From: Ornithinimicrobium laminariae
GTDB lineage: Bacteria > Actinomycetota > Actinomycetes > Actinomycetales > Dermatophilaceae
Length of the DNA stretch: 64,000 nucleotides
Reading direction: 5' to 3'
NCBI RefSeq assembly: GCF_019457945.1
Contig: NZ_JAHZSU010000001.1
Coordinates: forward strand, 62,001 to 126,000
Shown here: piece by piece, positions 52,422-61,039 of the stretch
Position numbering within the stretch: position 1 is the stretch's first letter
Layout of the letters: each line of letters begins with the position of its first letter
Translations under genes and position numbers: made by a program
Notes under the pieces: model-generated
The model's database searches: none
The model's input: only the letters and a program-made list of their open reading frames with translations
Told to the model about the DNA's origin: nothing

Positions 52422-53996
52422 TTAGGAGACGGTGACCGTCACGTTGTGCCATCCGGTAGACCCGTTGGGAGCGATGGGCTCCCGTTGGGACGTTTGGGTG
52501 TTGCCCGCACGGTCGGTCGCGCGGACCTCAAGGCGGTGAAGCCCCGATGCTGGTTGGGACCAGTCCCAACGCCAGGGGCGCCAGGTTTGGTCGTTGTCTT
52601 CGACGCCAAGTTCAGCGTCGCTCCACTCCCCTTCATCGACGCGTACTTCGACGCGGTCGATGCCTTCGTCCTGTGCCCACGCCACTCCCCCGACGACGAT
52701 GTCGTCTGAACTGAGTTGGGCGAAGGAACGCGGGACGTCAATGCGGGAGCTAAGTTTGATGGGGGCCTCCGCGGAGTAGCCGCGGTCGGTCCAGTAGGCG
52801 GTGAAGTCTGCAAAACGCGTGACCTCAAGGTCCACGAGCCACTTGGTGGCCGACACATAGCCATACAAGCCAGGCGTCACCATCCGTACAGGGAAGCCGT
52901 GCTCCAGTGGCAGCGGCTCGCCGTTCATGCCGATGGCAATCATCGCTTCACGGTCATCCGTCAGGACGGAGAGCGGTGTGCCGGCGGTGAAGTCATCGGC
53001 AGATGTGGACTTAACGGCGTCGGCTCCGTCTTGCACGCCAGCCTCGGCGAGCAGTTCCTTCATCGGGACTCCCAGCCACGTCGCATTGCCGACGTAGTCG
53101 CCGCCAACGGGGTTGGAGACGCAAGTCAGGGTGACCCGACGTTCGATGAGGTCGCGGTCGAGCAGATCCTCAAAGGTCAGCTCAATGGGGTTGTCGACCA
53201 GGCCGTGGATACGCAGGACATATCCGTCCAGCGGCACATCGGGCACCTCAAGGGCGGTGTCTACTCGGTAAAAGTCCGCGTTGTCGGTCAGGTATGGCGT
53301 CAGCCCGTCAAGCTCGAAGGTGACACCATCCGGAAGCGCTGAGACCGGGCTCGCTGGGGCGGGGAGCTGGATGGCCTCGCGAGACGCCGCAGCAGCTCCT
53401 CCGCCGAGGGCTCGGCTCACCACGCCCCCGGCAGCGCCAACGGCGGCTACCGCTGATGCCGCGACCAGGAAGGCTCGTCGGTCAAAGGAAAGGGCGCTTG
53501 GGGTATCGGAGGTGCCGTCGTTGCTTGGCGCCACACGAGCAGAGGCCCAGGCCTTAAGCAAAAAGATGAAGCCGCCAATGCCAACCACGGCTGTCGCGAG
53601 GACGGCTACGGAACGCAGTCCTATCCCGGCGGTGGCCGCTCGGTCGGTGATCATGGCGAGCGAGGCGATGAAGATCAAGACGGAGAAGCCGATCACGGCT
53701 GTCCGAGGACGCTTCGTGCCGATGGCGCCAAGCGCGAGGACGAGCAGGCCCACGGTGACGAGGACTCCGCCGATCAAGACGATCTTGTCGGCATCACCGA
53801 ACGTCTCGATCGCGAATTCCTTTAAGGGGCGTGGGGCCCAGTCGACGGCTCGGTTGCCGACGGCCAGAACGGGACCGGTAACTCCAGGAAGCACTGCAGC
53901 GGCCGCCTGTCCGGCAAGGATGCCGGCTGTGCCTGCAATCCCTCCGGCTAGCGCGCCAAGGCTAAGCCTGGCTGCGGTGTGCTGTCGCTGTGTCAT
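52422..53996 (-). CDS. membrane-anchored sulfite-oxidase-like molybdopterin protein
   Basis: 524 residues. Four hydrophobic segments fill residues 10-150, followed by a Tat-type sequence ([21 protein letters not shown], about 171-191) that would translocate the rest. The molybdopterin domain has the metal-ligand Cys292 in [10 protein letters not shown] and the family block [16 protein letters not shown]. The C-terminal beta-sandwich (about 415-524) is the Mo-co dimerisation type. It probably acts outside the membrane on an unknown substrate. It heads an operon with the fasciclin lipoprotein. Confidence 0.9.
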   Translation of the reverse strand: MTQRQHTAARLSLGALAGGIAGTAGILAGQAAAAVLPGVTGPVLAVGNRAVDWAPRPLKEFAIETFGDADKIVLIGGVLVTVGLLVLALGAIGTKRPRTAVIGFSVLIFIASLAMITDRAATAGIGLRSVAVLATAVVGIGGFIFLLKAWASARVAPSNDGTSDTPSALSFDRRAFLVAASAVAAVGAAGGVVSRALGGGAAAASREAIQLPAPASPVSALPDGVTFELDGLTPYLTDNADFYRVDTALEVPDVPLDGYVLRIHGLVDNPIELTFEDLLDRDLIERRVTLTCVSNPVGGDYVGNATWLGVPMKELLAEAGVQDGADAVKSTSADDFTAGTPLSVLTDDREAMIAIGMNGEPLPLEHGFPVRMVTPGLYGYVSATKWLVDLEVTRFADFTAYWTDRGYSAEAPIKLSSRIDVPRSFAQLSSDDIVVGGVAWAQDEGIDRVEVRVDEGEWSDAELGVEDNDQTWRPWRWDWSQPASGLHRLEVRATDRAGNTQTSQREPIAPNGSTGWHNVTVTVS

Positions 53997-54100
53997 GCCC
54001 GGTATTCGGAGCCACTGACAGGGCGGATTGTTTTAGATTCAAAAACTTTTCGCAGTGGAAGTATGTACCGCCCCCAGCGGCGACGCGCACGGGAAAACAA

Positions 54101-54133
54101 ATCGGGCGGCATCTCAGTGAGATGCCGCCCGAT
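54101..54133 (-). terminator. terminator of tRNA-Ala
   Basis: On the minus strand ATCGGGCGGCATCTCA pairs with TGAGATGCCGCCCGAT (about 14-bp stem, short loop), followed by TTGTTTTCCC. It is 8 nt downstream of tRNA-Ala. Confidence 0.88.
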
Positions 54134-54141
54134 CCAAACGG

Positions 54142-54214
54142 TGGAGCTGAGGGGACTCGAACCCCTGACCCCCTCCATGCCATGGAGGTGCGCTACCAGC
54201 TGCGCCACAGCCCC
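54142..54214 (-). tRNA. tRNA-Ala (anticodon GGC)
   Basis: A 73-nt cloverleaf. The acceptor stem is GGGGCTG/CAGCTCC (one G-T pair) with discriminator A. The anticodon arm is CCTCCATGGCATGGAGG with anticodon GGC, and the T-arm AGGGGTTCGAGTCCCCT. The G3-T70 wobble pair is the known alanine identity element. CCA is not encoded. Confidence 0.96.
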
Positions 54215-54368
54215 GTTTGGGACGCTCAGATCATACGCAGACGCCGCGCGTGGCTCCAAATCGGGAATGCTGACCTGCACCGCGCTGTTGATTCCAGCGA
54301 TGCACAAGGGTGTGCCGTTGGTCTTTACGCCGGATGCCGGCGCCGTTGCCTGAGAAGTTGAGTTGATT

Positions 54369-54962
54369 ATGAGCCTTGCCACGCAGTCCATCGATCGTGC
54401 CGCCGTCACTGATGCTGACTTGATCCCTGCCTTGCGCGACCGCTGGAGCCCGCGTTCTTTCGACCCCACGGCAGAAGTCCAGGATGACGTTCTTTCCACT
54501 GTCTTGGAGGCCGCTCGGTGGGCTCCCTCAGCGATGAACTCCCAGCCTTGGCGATTCATCGTTGCCAAGCGGGGCAGCGCGTCCTTCGCCAAGATCCATG
54601 CGGCGCTGATGGGCTTCAATAAGGTCTGGGCCGACAGCGCTTCGGTGCTGCTCGTGGCCTTGACTGAGACTGAGGACGCGGAGGGCAAGGCCCGCCCGTG
54701 GGCTCAGTACGACCTCGGCCAGTCCGTCAACTCAATGATCGTGCAAGCTAGCGCCGAAGGTCTGCACGCCCACCAGATGGCAGGTTTTGACGCAGAACAA
54801 CTCCGCGCATCGTTCGATGTCGAGGCTCACTTGGCCCCCACCACGGTGGTCGCGTTGGGCTACCTTGGCGCTGCTGATGCGCTCCCCGAGGTTCTGCACG
54901 AGCGCGAGATCGCCCCGCGTGAGCGCAAGAGCCTTGCCGACATCGTCCTCGTCCAGGACTGA
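54369..54962 (+). CDS. nitroreductase-family protein
   Basis: 197-residue flavoprotein of the nitroreductase fold. The FMN-binding start is LRDRWSPRSFDPTAEV, then ARWAPSAMNSQPWRFIV, the typical signature, and the C-terminal TTVVALGYLG. It reduces nitro compounds, quinones or an unknown substrate with NAD(P)H. The start is ATG 54369. The 154 bp before it (54215-54368) show no feature I can assign. Confidence 0.88.
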   Translation: MSLATQSIDRAAVTDADLIPALRDRWSPRSFDPTAEVQDDVLSTVLEAARWAPSAMNSQPWRFIVAKRGSASFAKIHAALMGFNKVWADSASVLLVALTETEDAEGKARPWAQYDLGQSVNSMIVQASAEGLHAHQMAGFDAEQLRASFDVEAHLAPTTVVALGYLGAADALPEVLHEREIAPRERKSLADIVLVQD

Positions 54963-54975
54963 CAGCCCCCACAGA

Positions 54976-55022
54976 CAACGAAGCCCGGCACACTCGATCG
55001 AGTGCGCCGGGCTTCTCGTTGT
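54976..55022. terminator. bidirectional terminator between nitroreductase and phosphatase genes
   Basis: ACAACGAAGCCCGGC-A-CACTC and GAGTG-C-GCCGGGCTT, extended by outer TCGTTGT, form a long near-perfect stem (one internal mismatch) between convergent genes. Confidence 0.85.
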
Positions 55023-55045
55023 CCCGATGGGCTGAAACTGCCTCG

Positions 55046-55666
55046 CTACTCTTCGTCGATGTCGAACGCGCCAGCGTTCCACGACGCCAGGCGCCAGCCG
55101 GTGCGGTGCAGCACCAGCTCTGCCCAGTGGGAGTTATGCAGGCCGACAAGGGCCAGCCACGCTTGCTTCTGCGGCATGTCGAGCAGCTCGGCCACGATGG
55201 TGCGCGCAGCGACCCCGTGCGTTGCCACCACCGCCAAATCGTCTTCGCTCAATTCGGCGATGAGGTCGCGAACCGCCGCAACGGAACGCTCCCCAACCTG
55301 AGCGAGGGTCTCGCCATCTCCGCCTCGAGGCACATCCTCGCCCGCTTCTGTGGCGGTCAGGGTGTCGCCATCTTGGGCCTTAATTTGGTCGAAAGAGAGC
55401 CCCGTCCAGGAACCCACATCGATCTCGCGCAACCGGGCGTCATACGTGATCGGCAAGTCGGCCACGTCGGCGAGCGCTCGCGCCGTTGAGGCAGCTCGCA
55501 CAAGGTCACTAGACCAAATAACGCTCGGCTTGTAGGCGGCCAAGGCGTTGCCCGCGACTCGCACCTGCTTTTGTCCTAGGGCTGAAAGCTGAGTGTCGAG
55601 ATGTCCCTGAAAGATGCGACCTGCGTTGTGCTCGGTTTGGCCGTGACGCCAAATGATGAGGCGCAT
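55046..55666 (-). CDS. histidine phosphatase, GpgP-like
   Basis: 206 residues. The phospho-His motif is WRHGQTEHN (His8) and the second conserved His is in VATHGVAART. LREIDVGSWTGLSFDQI is typical of the branch. It lies directly downstream of nadD and rsfS, the position of the mycobacterial glucosyl-3-phosphoglycerate phosphatase GpgP (Rv2419c). That function is a guess from position; other phosphomonoesters are possible. Confidence 0.88.
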   Translation of the reverse strand: MRLIIWRHGQTEHNAGRIFQGHLDTQLSALGQKQVRVAGNALAAYKPSVIWSSDLVRAASTARALADVADLPITYDARLREIDVGSWTGLSFDQIKAQDGDTLTATEAGEDVPRGGDGETLAQVGERSVAAVRDLIAELSEDDLAVVATHGVAARTIVAELLDMPQKQAWLALVGLHNSHWAELVLHRTGWRLASWNAGAFDIDEE

Positions 55667-55668
55667 GA

Positions 55669-56061
55669 CTACTCAGCCTCGTCGGCGCTTTCGACCTCGA
55701 CCTCGACCTCAGGCAAGGGCACCGTGGGGCAGTCCTTCCACAACTTCTCCAGCGCATAAAACTCGCGGTCTTCGGAGTGCATGACGTGGACGATGATGTC
55801 GCTGAAGTCCAGCAAGACCCAACGTGACTCACGGTGGCCCTCGCGACGCAGCGGCTTGGACTCCAGGCCCAGCAGTTTCTCTTCGACCGCGTCGACGATG
55901 GCATTGACCTGACGCTCGTTGGGCGCCGAGGCAATGACAAAGACGTCGGTCAATGCCAACTGCTCGCTGACATCGAGGGCGACAATGTCTTGCCCCAACT
56001 TGCTGCCGGCAGCAACTGCTGCGGCTTGGGCGAGCTCAACGGCTCGTTCGTTCGCTGTCAT
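55669..56061 (-). CDS. rsfS: ribosome silencing factor
   Basis: 130 residues. The RsfS/Iojap domain carries [34 protein letters not shown] and [28 protein letters not shown]. It binds ribosomal protein L14 and blocks subunit joining under starvation. It overlaps nadD by 4 bp and is 2 bp from the phosphatase gene. The C-terminus is acidic. Confidence 0.95.
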   Translation of the reverse strand: MTANERAVELAQAAAVAAGSKLGQDIVALDVSEQLALTDVFVIASAPNERQVNAIVDAVEEKLLGLESKPLRREGHRESRWVLLDFSDIIVHVMHSEDREFYALEKLWKDCPTVPLPEVEVEVESADEAE

Positions 56062-56645
56062 GAAGACTCCTTGTTATAAAGATCGTATTTGCCGATGTAC
56101 TGCACAACGCCGTCCGGGACTAGATACCAAACTGGGTCTCCCTTGGCTCTGCGCTCACGGCAGTCAGTCGATGAGATCGCCATAGCGGGGACCTCAAGCA
56201 GTGTCACGCGGTCTTGCGGCAGACCATCGTCAGAGAGCGCATGCCCAGGTCGGGTCACTCCGATGAAGTGGGCTAGGTCCCACAGCTCATCGACGCCCTT
56301 CCAACTCAAGATTTGAGCGAGTGCGTCAGCACCAGTGATGAAGAACAGCTCGTCTTCGGGGTGCTCCGCCTTCAGGTCGCGCAACGTGTCGCGGGTGTAG
56401 GTCGGACCGTCACGGTCAACATCGACCCGGCTCACCGTAAAAGTGGGGTTCGACGCGGTCGCAATGACCGTCATCAGATAGCGGTGCTCCGCCTTTGTTA
56501 CCTGGCTGACGTCCTTGCGGTATGGCTGCCCTGTTGGGACAAAGATGACCTGGTCCAAGCCCAACCGTGAGGCTGCTTCACTAGCAGCCACCAGGTGGCC
56601 GTGGTGGATGGGGTCAAACGTCCCACCCATCACTCCTACCCGCAT
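56058..56645 (-). CDS. nadD: nicotinate-nucleotide adenylyltransferase
   Basis: 195 residues. Nucleotidyl-transferase motif [18 protein letters not shown] is at the N-terminus, followed by [11 protein letters not shown], and the second motif [13 protein letters not shown] is near the end (usually ISSTxIR; here Cys replaces the hydrophobic residue). It makes nicotinate adenine dinucleotide on the way to NAD. Its start overlaps the stop of the small membrane protein gene (TAATG). Confidence 0.95.
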   Translation of the reverse strand: MRVGVMGGTFDPIHHGHLVAASEAASRLGLDQVIFVPTGQPYRKDVSQVTKAEHRYLMTVIATASNPTFTVSRVDVDRDGPTYTRDTLRDLKAEHPEDELFFITGADALAQILSWKGVDELWDLAHFIGVTRPGHALSDDGLPQDRVTLLEVPAMAISSTDCRERRAKGDPVWYLVPDGVVQYIGKYDLYNKESS

Positions 56646-56860
56646 TAGTGCCCGGCGGAGGAGTCAGCCTCGTCCGTGGCTCCAGCGTGATCGCCGTGGT
56701 GGGCGACCGGGTCTAGAGCCAGCGTGTTGCGGAAACTCCAGAGCAAGGCAAGCAGGCCCATCATGACGATGAGCGCGATGACACCAAACCAGAATGGGTC
56801 AAAGATCAACTCGACAAGCTCGTGCTTTTCTTCGGCAGCGGCAGCAAAGGCAAACGACAT
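56645..56860 (-). CDS. small single-pass membrane protein
   Basis: 71 residues: a short N-terminus, one transmembrane helix ([19 protein letters not shown], about 29-47), and a polar His/Asp-rich tail ([18 protein letters not shown]). Function is unknown. It is the first gene of the nadD-rsfS operon, joined to nadD by an overlap of one base. The pattern of a single helix with a short charged tail is common in actinobacterial operons. Confidence 0.8.
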   Translation of the reverse strand: MSFAFAAAAEEKHELVELIFDPFWFGVIALIVMMGLLALLWSFRNTLALDPVAHHGDHAGATDEADSSAGH

Positions 56861-56901
56861 ACGGCCACTCTACCGGGTCGCGTGGCGCTTAGAGTGGCCC
56901 T

Positions 56902-57918
56902 ATGTCCCCCGTCTTGTCGATCGTCATCCCGATGTTTGACGAGCAGGATGTCTTGCCCACTTTGGTGGCTCGGCTACGCCCGGTCTTGCAAGGCCTCGAA
57001 TTGTCCTACGAAGTCGTCGCCATTGATGACGGCAGCCGGGATGCTACCCCCGTTTTGTTGCAGCGTTATCGCCGCGAATGGCCCGAATTAAGAGTCGTCA
57101 GACTCCGAGCCAATGCCGGTCACCAGGCCGCGATCTCGGCGGGTTTGGCGATGGCTGCAGGCGACTGGGTCGTCACCTTGGATGCCGATTTACAAGATCC
57201 CCCCGAAGTGATCGCCCAGATGGTCGACGCCGCCTTGGAGCACAACGTTGACGTTGTCTATGGCGTGCGCACTGACCGTTCGTCCGACTCCACCTTTAAG
57301 CGTGGGTCGGCTCGCGTTTTCTATGCCGGTATTCGAGCTGCCGGAGCCAAGGACGCCCCCACAAACGCCGGCGACTATCGACTGATGTCGCGAGCGACCG
57401 TTGACGCCGTCAACGCACTCCCCGAGGCCCACCGAGTGCTGCGCCTTGTGGTGCCTTCGTTGGGATTCCCCAGCACTAAAGTCGGGTATGCACGGGCTGA
57501 GCGAGCGGCAGGCACCAGCAAATATCCACTGAGCAAAATGATCCGCCTAACCCTCGATGGATTTACCGGCTTTTCGCTAGCCCCGTTGCGGCTGGCCACG
57601 TGGTTTGGCCTGGGCGGCTTCGCGGCAGCCATGGTGCTGCTGGCCTATGCGCTGATCTCCAAACTTGCTGGCTTTACCGTCGCTGGTTGGACTTCGACGG
57701 TGGCGATTGTCGCGGGTGTTGGTGCGATCCAACTGCTGTGCTTGGGCATTCTGGGTGAATACGTTGGGCGGATCTACGGAACCCTGCAAGGCCGCCCCAC
57801 CTACTACGTGGCTTACGACTCTGTCGACTCCTGCTCGGCTCCTGACCCGTCAGGATCAGCGCGCCTGCCGCTGCAGCCAGACGACATCTCGGCCGAACGA
57901 CCAAACCAGGAGCGCTAG
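56902..57918 (+). CDS. GT2 glycosyltransferase, polyprenyl-phosphate-sugar type
   Basis: 338 residues. The GT2 nucleotide-sugar site includes VVAIDDGSRDATPVLL and the metal motif LDADLQDPPEV; the acceptor part follows. Two C-terminal transmembrane helices (about 235-260 and 270-300, ending LGEYVGRIYGTLQGRP) place it in the DPM1/ArnC/GtrB group, which attaches a sugar to a polyprenyl phosphate. It opens the 56.9-64 kb cluster and converges with the CDP-alcohol transferase gene, overlapping it by 63 bp. Confidence 0.92.
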   Translation: MSPVLSIVIPMFDEQDVLPTLVARLRPVLQGLELSYEVVAIDDGSRDATPVLLQRYRREWPELRVVRLRANAGHQAAISAGLAMAAGDWVVTLDADLQDPPEVIAQMVDAALEHNVDVVYGVRTDRSSDSTFKRGSARVFYAGIRAAGAKDAPTNAGDYRLMSRATVDAVNALPEAHRVLRLVVPSLGFPSTKVGYARAERAAGTSKYPLSKMIRLTLDGFTGFSLAPLRLATWFGLGGFAAAMVLLAYALISKLAGFTVAGWTSTVAIVAGVGAIQLLCLGILGEYVGRIYGTLQGRPTYYVAYDSVDSCSAPDPSGSARLPLQPDDISAERPNQER

Positions 57919-58557
57919 CGCTACTGCGCAGGCGAACGTAGCCAGCCACACCGGGATAAACGGGGCTAGCACTGAGGCCAACACAACCCCTTGAATCGCT
58001 GCCACCACCCGCCGGCTATCACGTGGAGGCAGCGCCCGGCGCCAGTTTGGTGTGACCATGACGCCCAATCCGAAGGCGTAGCGCAGCAAACCACTCGCCA
58101 GGACCCACACCCCCACCAGCGGGGCAGCAATGACGGAGAGAATCACAAACAACGCGGCATCGGTTTCGGCGTCTAGACGAGCCCCCGACCGGCTCTGGGT
58201 CCCCGTAGAGCGGGCCACGGCCCCGTCGACGCCATCCAGCAATACGGCCAGCATCGCCATGGCAAAGATGAGCCAACCTTGTGGCGGGACTTCCCCGCGC
58301 AGCACCAGCACCGCATACCCCGCGGCGCCGCAGGCCAGACCACCTCGCACCAACGTCACCAGATCAGCTGGACCCACAGTCGTGCGGGCACGGTCCAACA
58401 GAGACCCAGCGAGGAACGCATAGGTGGTGACAGCCACTAGCGTGGCTAACGTGGTGCCAAAACCCCCCGAAACGCGTGATGCCAAAATGGGGGTCGCGAT
58501 GAGCAAAACTGCGACCACCAAGATGCGGATGGCAATCACGAGGCGGGAAGAGGGCAC
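57856..58557 (-). CDS. CDP-alcohol phosphatidyltransferase family protein
   Basis: 233 residues with about six hydrophobic segments. The catalytic CAP motif is complete: Asp108-x2-Asp111-Gly112-x2-Ala-Arg116-x8-Gly125-x3-Asp129-x3-Asp133. The enzyme transfers a phospho-lipid or phospho-alcohol group from a CDP donor to an alcohol; the acceptor is unknown. It is on the opposite strand to most of the cluster, divergent from the dehydrogenase gene with only 11 bp between starts, so expression is probably linked. The longer convergent overlap with the GT2 gene is unusual but both frames look genuine. Confidence 0.9.
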   Translation of the reverse strand: MPSSRLVIAIRILVVAVLLIATPILASRVSGGFGTTLATLVAVTTYAFLAGSLLDRARTTVGPADLVTLVRGGLACGAAGYAVLVLRGEVPPQGWLIFAMAMLAVLLDGVDGAVARSTGTQSRSGARLDAETDAALFVILSVIAAPLVGVWVLASGLLRYAFGLGVMVTPNWRRALPPRDSRRVVAAIQGVVLASVLAPFIPVWLATFACAVALALLVWSFGRDVVWLQRQAR

Positions 58558-58568
58558 CCGGCCACCCT

Positions 58569-59609
58569 ATGCCGACCTGCCCATGCCTCCGCTTTGGCCC
58601 GACACGAGGAGTCATCATCGCTGGTGAAGCACCATCGACCGCACGAGGCCTGATCTCGCCACGTCCCGGCACTGCTGAAGTGCTGCCTGTTCCATTAGCG
58701 CCACTGGGCGCGGATGAGGCTCTGGTCCGCACCCTGCACTCAGGGGTTAGCCGCGGGACCGAGGCCCTGGTCCTCAATGACCAGGTGCCGCCCCGTGTTG
58801 CTGACTTGATGCGAGCGCCTTTCCAAGTAGGCGCTCGGCCCGGCCCCGTCCAATATGGCTATCTCAACGTCGGTGTCGTCGAAGACGGACCCCAGAGCTT
58901 GCTCGGACGTCGCGTGTTTTGCCTCTTCCCGCACCAGGATCGGTATGTTGTGCCGTTCAGCGCCCTCGTGCCGATACCCGACGACGTGCCGTCAGACCGG
59001 GCTGTGTTGGCCGGGACTGTCGAGACGGCGATCAACGTCCTGTGGGACGCGTCCCCAGCCTGGGGTGACCGCGTGGCGGTCATCGGGGCTGGCCTGATTG
59101 GTCTGAGCGTTGCCGCGCTGTTGCGCGACTTCCCCTTGACCAAATTGGTGCTTGTTGACCCCGATCCGGACAAACGCACCTTCGCTGCGTCACTGGGTCT
59201 CGACCTGAAATCCCCTGATGCGATCCCTTCGGATCTCGACCTGGTCATCCATGCTTCAGCGACGCAGCAGGGCCTGGCATCGGGATTGAGCGCGCTGGGC
59301 GTGGAGGGCACTTTGGTCGAGGCGTCGTGGTTTGGCCAGGACGAGCCAGTCGTCCCGCTAGGTGCTGATTTTCACGCCAAACGACTGACGCTTCGCAGCA
59401 GTCAGGTCGGACGAGTTCCCACGTCACAAGCCCCTCGTCGGACCCTGCGGGATCGTCTGGAGTTAGCGCTCACCGAGTTGTCTGACCCGATCTATGACGC
59501 CTGGTTAACTTCACGCGGCAGCTTCGAGTCCTTGCCGCAGACGATGGCGGCGCTGGGGGCTGGTGAGTTGACCGGCCTGATGCATGTGGTCGACTATCCA
59601 CATGTTTAG
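58569..59609 (+). CDS. MDR-superfamily dehydrogenase
   Basis: 346 residues. The N-terminal catalytic domain has LVRTLHSGVSRGTEAL, a form seen in BchC-like members, and lacks the four-Cys structural zinc loop. The Rossmann part has VAVIGAGLIGLSVAALL and LVLVDPDPDKR. It probably reduces or oxidises a specialised substrate with NAD(P). The start is uncertain: ATG 58569 is the only conventional codon before homology begins, and a GAGGAG sequence lies within the first codons without a start codon at normal distance. It overlaps the next gene by 8 bp. Confidence 0.85.
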   Translation: MPTCPCLRFGPTRGVIIAGEAPSTARGLISPRPGTAEVLPVPLAPLGADEALVRTLHSGVSRGTEALVLNDQVPPRVADLMRAPFQVGARPGPVQYGYLNVGVVEDGPQSLLGRRVFCLFPHQDRYVVPFSALVPIPDDVPSDRAVLAGTVETAINVLWDASPAWGDRVAVIGAGLIGLSVAALLRDFPLTKLVLVDPDPDKRTFAASLGLDLKSPDAIPSDLDLVIHASATQQGLASGLSALGVEGTLVEASWFGQDEPVVPLGADFHAKRLTLRSSQVGRVPTSQAPRRTLRDRLELALTELSDPIYDAWLTSRGSFESLPQTMAALGAGELTGLMHVVDYPHV

Positions 59610-60006
59610 CCTCACGATCCGCAATCACATGATGATCGCGCACACCTTGCCCGATCCATTCTTTGGCCCCGCCCAAGGTATGCATGGCGCCACCTTTGTG
59701 ACCGAGGTCAGTTTTCGCGCTCTTGCCCTAGACAACCATCAGGTCGTGCTGGACATCGGTGCAGCCAGCGAGCACCTTGAAGCAGTCTTGGCTACCTTGC
59801 GCTATCGCAACCTCGACGAAGTGCCGGAGTTGGCGGGGCAATTAACGACCACCGAATTCATGGCGTCCTACGTCGCTCAGCAAGTGTGGGAGCGCTTGTC
59901 TTCCGCGGGGCTCGGAGGCAACCTCAGCGAGATCGCGGTCGTGCTGCGGGAAAACCCCGACGCGTGGGCTGAGTTTGCCATGGCGGTGCCGCCAGGTGCC
60001 GAATAA
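59602..60006 (+). CDS. 6-pyruvoyltetrahydropterin-synthase-like protein, altered active site
   Basis: 134 residues of the PTPS/QueD fold: MFSLTIRNHMMIAHTLP, then GMHGATFVTEVSFRA and the DIGAASEHLEAVLATLRYRNLDE block. The usual zinc triad is His-(n)-His-Gly-His; here His14 and His28 are present but the third position is Ala30 (HGA instead of HGH), and no Cys stands at the catalytic position. The fold should be kept, but the standard PTPS reaction looks unlikely. It is coupled to the dehydrogenase (8-bp overlap) and the GT4 gene. Confidence 0.85.
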   Translation: MFSLTIRNHMMIAHTLPDPFFGPAQGMHGATFVTEVSFRALALDNHQVVLDIGAASEHLEAVLATLRYRNLDEVPELAGQLTTTEFMASYVAQQVWERLSSAGLGGNLSEIAVVLRENPDAWAEFAMAVPPGAE

Positions 60007-61039
60007 TTTCCCCACCTTGGTCGTTGCCGATCTCGGCGACAGTCCCAGTGGTGGCGATCGCTTCCACGAGCAGGTCGCTAGAGTTTGGCAGCGCGATCTG
60101 ATCCGGATTCGCGGCTCCTGGCCCTATCCAACGATGAGCGAGCGCGAGCAGTTGACGAGCACCCTGACCAGCGTGCGCGGCCCCGTCGTCCTCGATGGCC
60201 TGCTCGGCTGCGCGGGGCCAAACGTGTTGGCCCACGCTCATGCTCAAGGAGCCCGACCGTGGCTGCTGGTTCACTTGCCGCTAGCCGCTGATTGTCAAAG
60301 CGCGGCCGAGGCAGGCGAACTCAACTGCCGTGAGAGGGCAGCCCTCGATCTTGCGGCTGGCGTCATCACGACCAGCGAGTGGTCCAAAGCCGACCTGGTG
60401 CGACGACATGGACCGCGTGACGTCACCGTCGTTGAGCCGGGAGTCGCACTGCCAAGCACGATCGAGCCACGAAGTGCGGCCTCTCCCCCGCATCTAGTGA
60501 CGGTGGCAAGTTATACGCCCCGCAAAAATTACGGACTGCTGATCGCTGCACTGGCACAAATCACCGACCTGGAATGGCAGTCGACCTGGGCCGGGGCCGC
60601 CCCTGAAGGTGAGACTCGACGGCTCCAGGAGCTGCTGCATACTCACGGTTTGACCGATCGGGTCCAGATGACGGGGCCCCTCAACGACCTGGAAGTCTCA
60701 CGCCTGTGGCGGCAAAGTGACCTGCTGGTTTTCCCTTCCCGGTTTGAGACCTACGGCATGGTCATCACCGAAGCATTGACCCACGGCATACCCGCGATGG
60801 TCAGCGCGGACACCGCGAGCGAGCAGACCTTGGCCGGGCCGATGGGCTTACTCCCCGGAATGGCATTGTCTGCGCAAGACCCGACAGCCTGGGCTCACTC
60901 GCTGCGGCAATGGCTGGTCGAGCCACCTGTCCGCGAGAGTTGGGGCTCATGGGTGGCCGAGCGCAACCACCACGTACGCACCTGGGAGACTTGCGCGCAA
61001 GACCTTGCCAAGACGGTCGGAGGCCACCGTGTCAGATGA
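59996..61039 (+). CDS. GT4 family glycosyltransferase
   Basis: 347 residues, GT-B fold. The donor-site motif FETYGMVITEALTHGIP contains the E-x7-E pair of retaining GT4 enzymes. HLVTVASYTPRKNYGLLI and LLVFPSRFETYG are typical, and the N-terminal acceptor half is shorter than usual. It transfers a sugar from a nucleotide donor to an unknown acceptor. The start is GTG 59996, overlapping the previous gene by 11 bp; ATG 59975 is also open. Confidence 0.88.
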   Translation: MPNNFPTLVVADLGDSPSGGDRFHEQVARVWQRDLIRIRGSWPYPTMSEREQLTSTLTSVRGPVVLDGLLGCAGPNVLAHAHAQGARPWLLVHLPLAADCQSAAEAGELNCRERAALDLAAGVITTSEWSKADLVRRHGPRDVTVVEPGVALPSTIEPRSAASPPHLVTVASYTPRKNYGLLIAALAQITDLEWQSTWAGAAPEGETRRLQELLHTHGLTDRVQMTGPLNDLEVSRLWRQSDLLVFPSRFETYGMVITEALTHGIPAMVSADTASEQTLAGPMGLLPGMALSAQDPTAWAHSLRQWLVEPPVRESWGSWVAERNHHVRTWETCAQDLAKTVGGHRVR

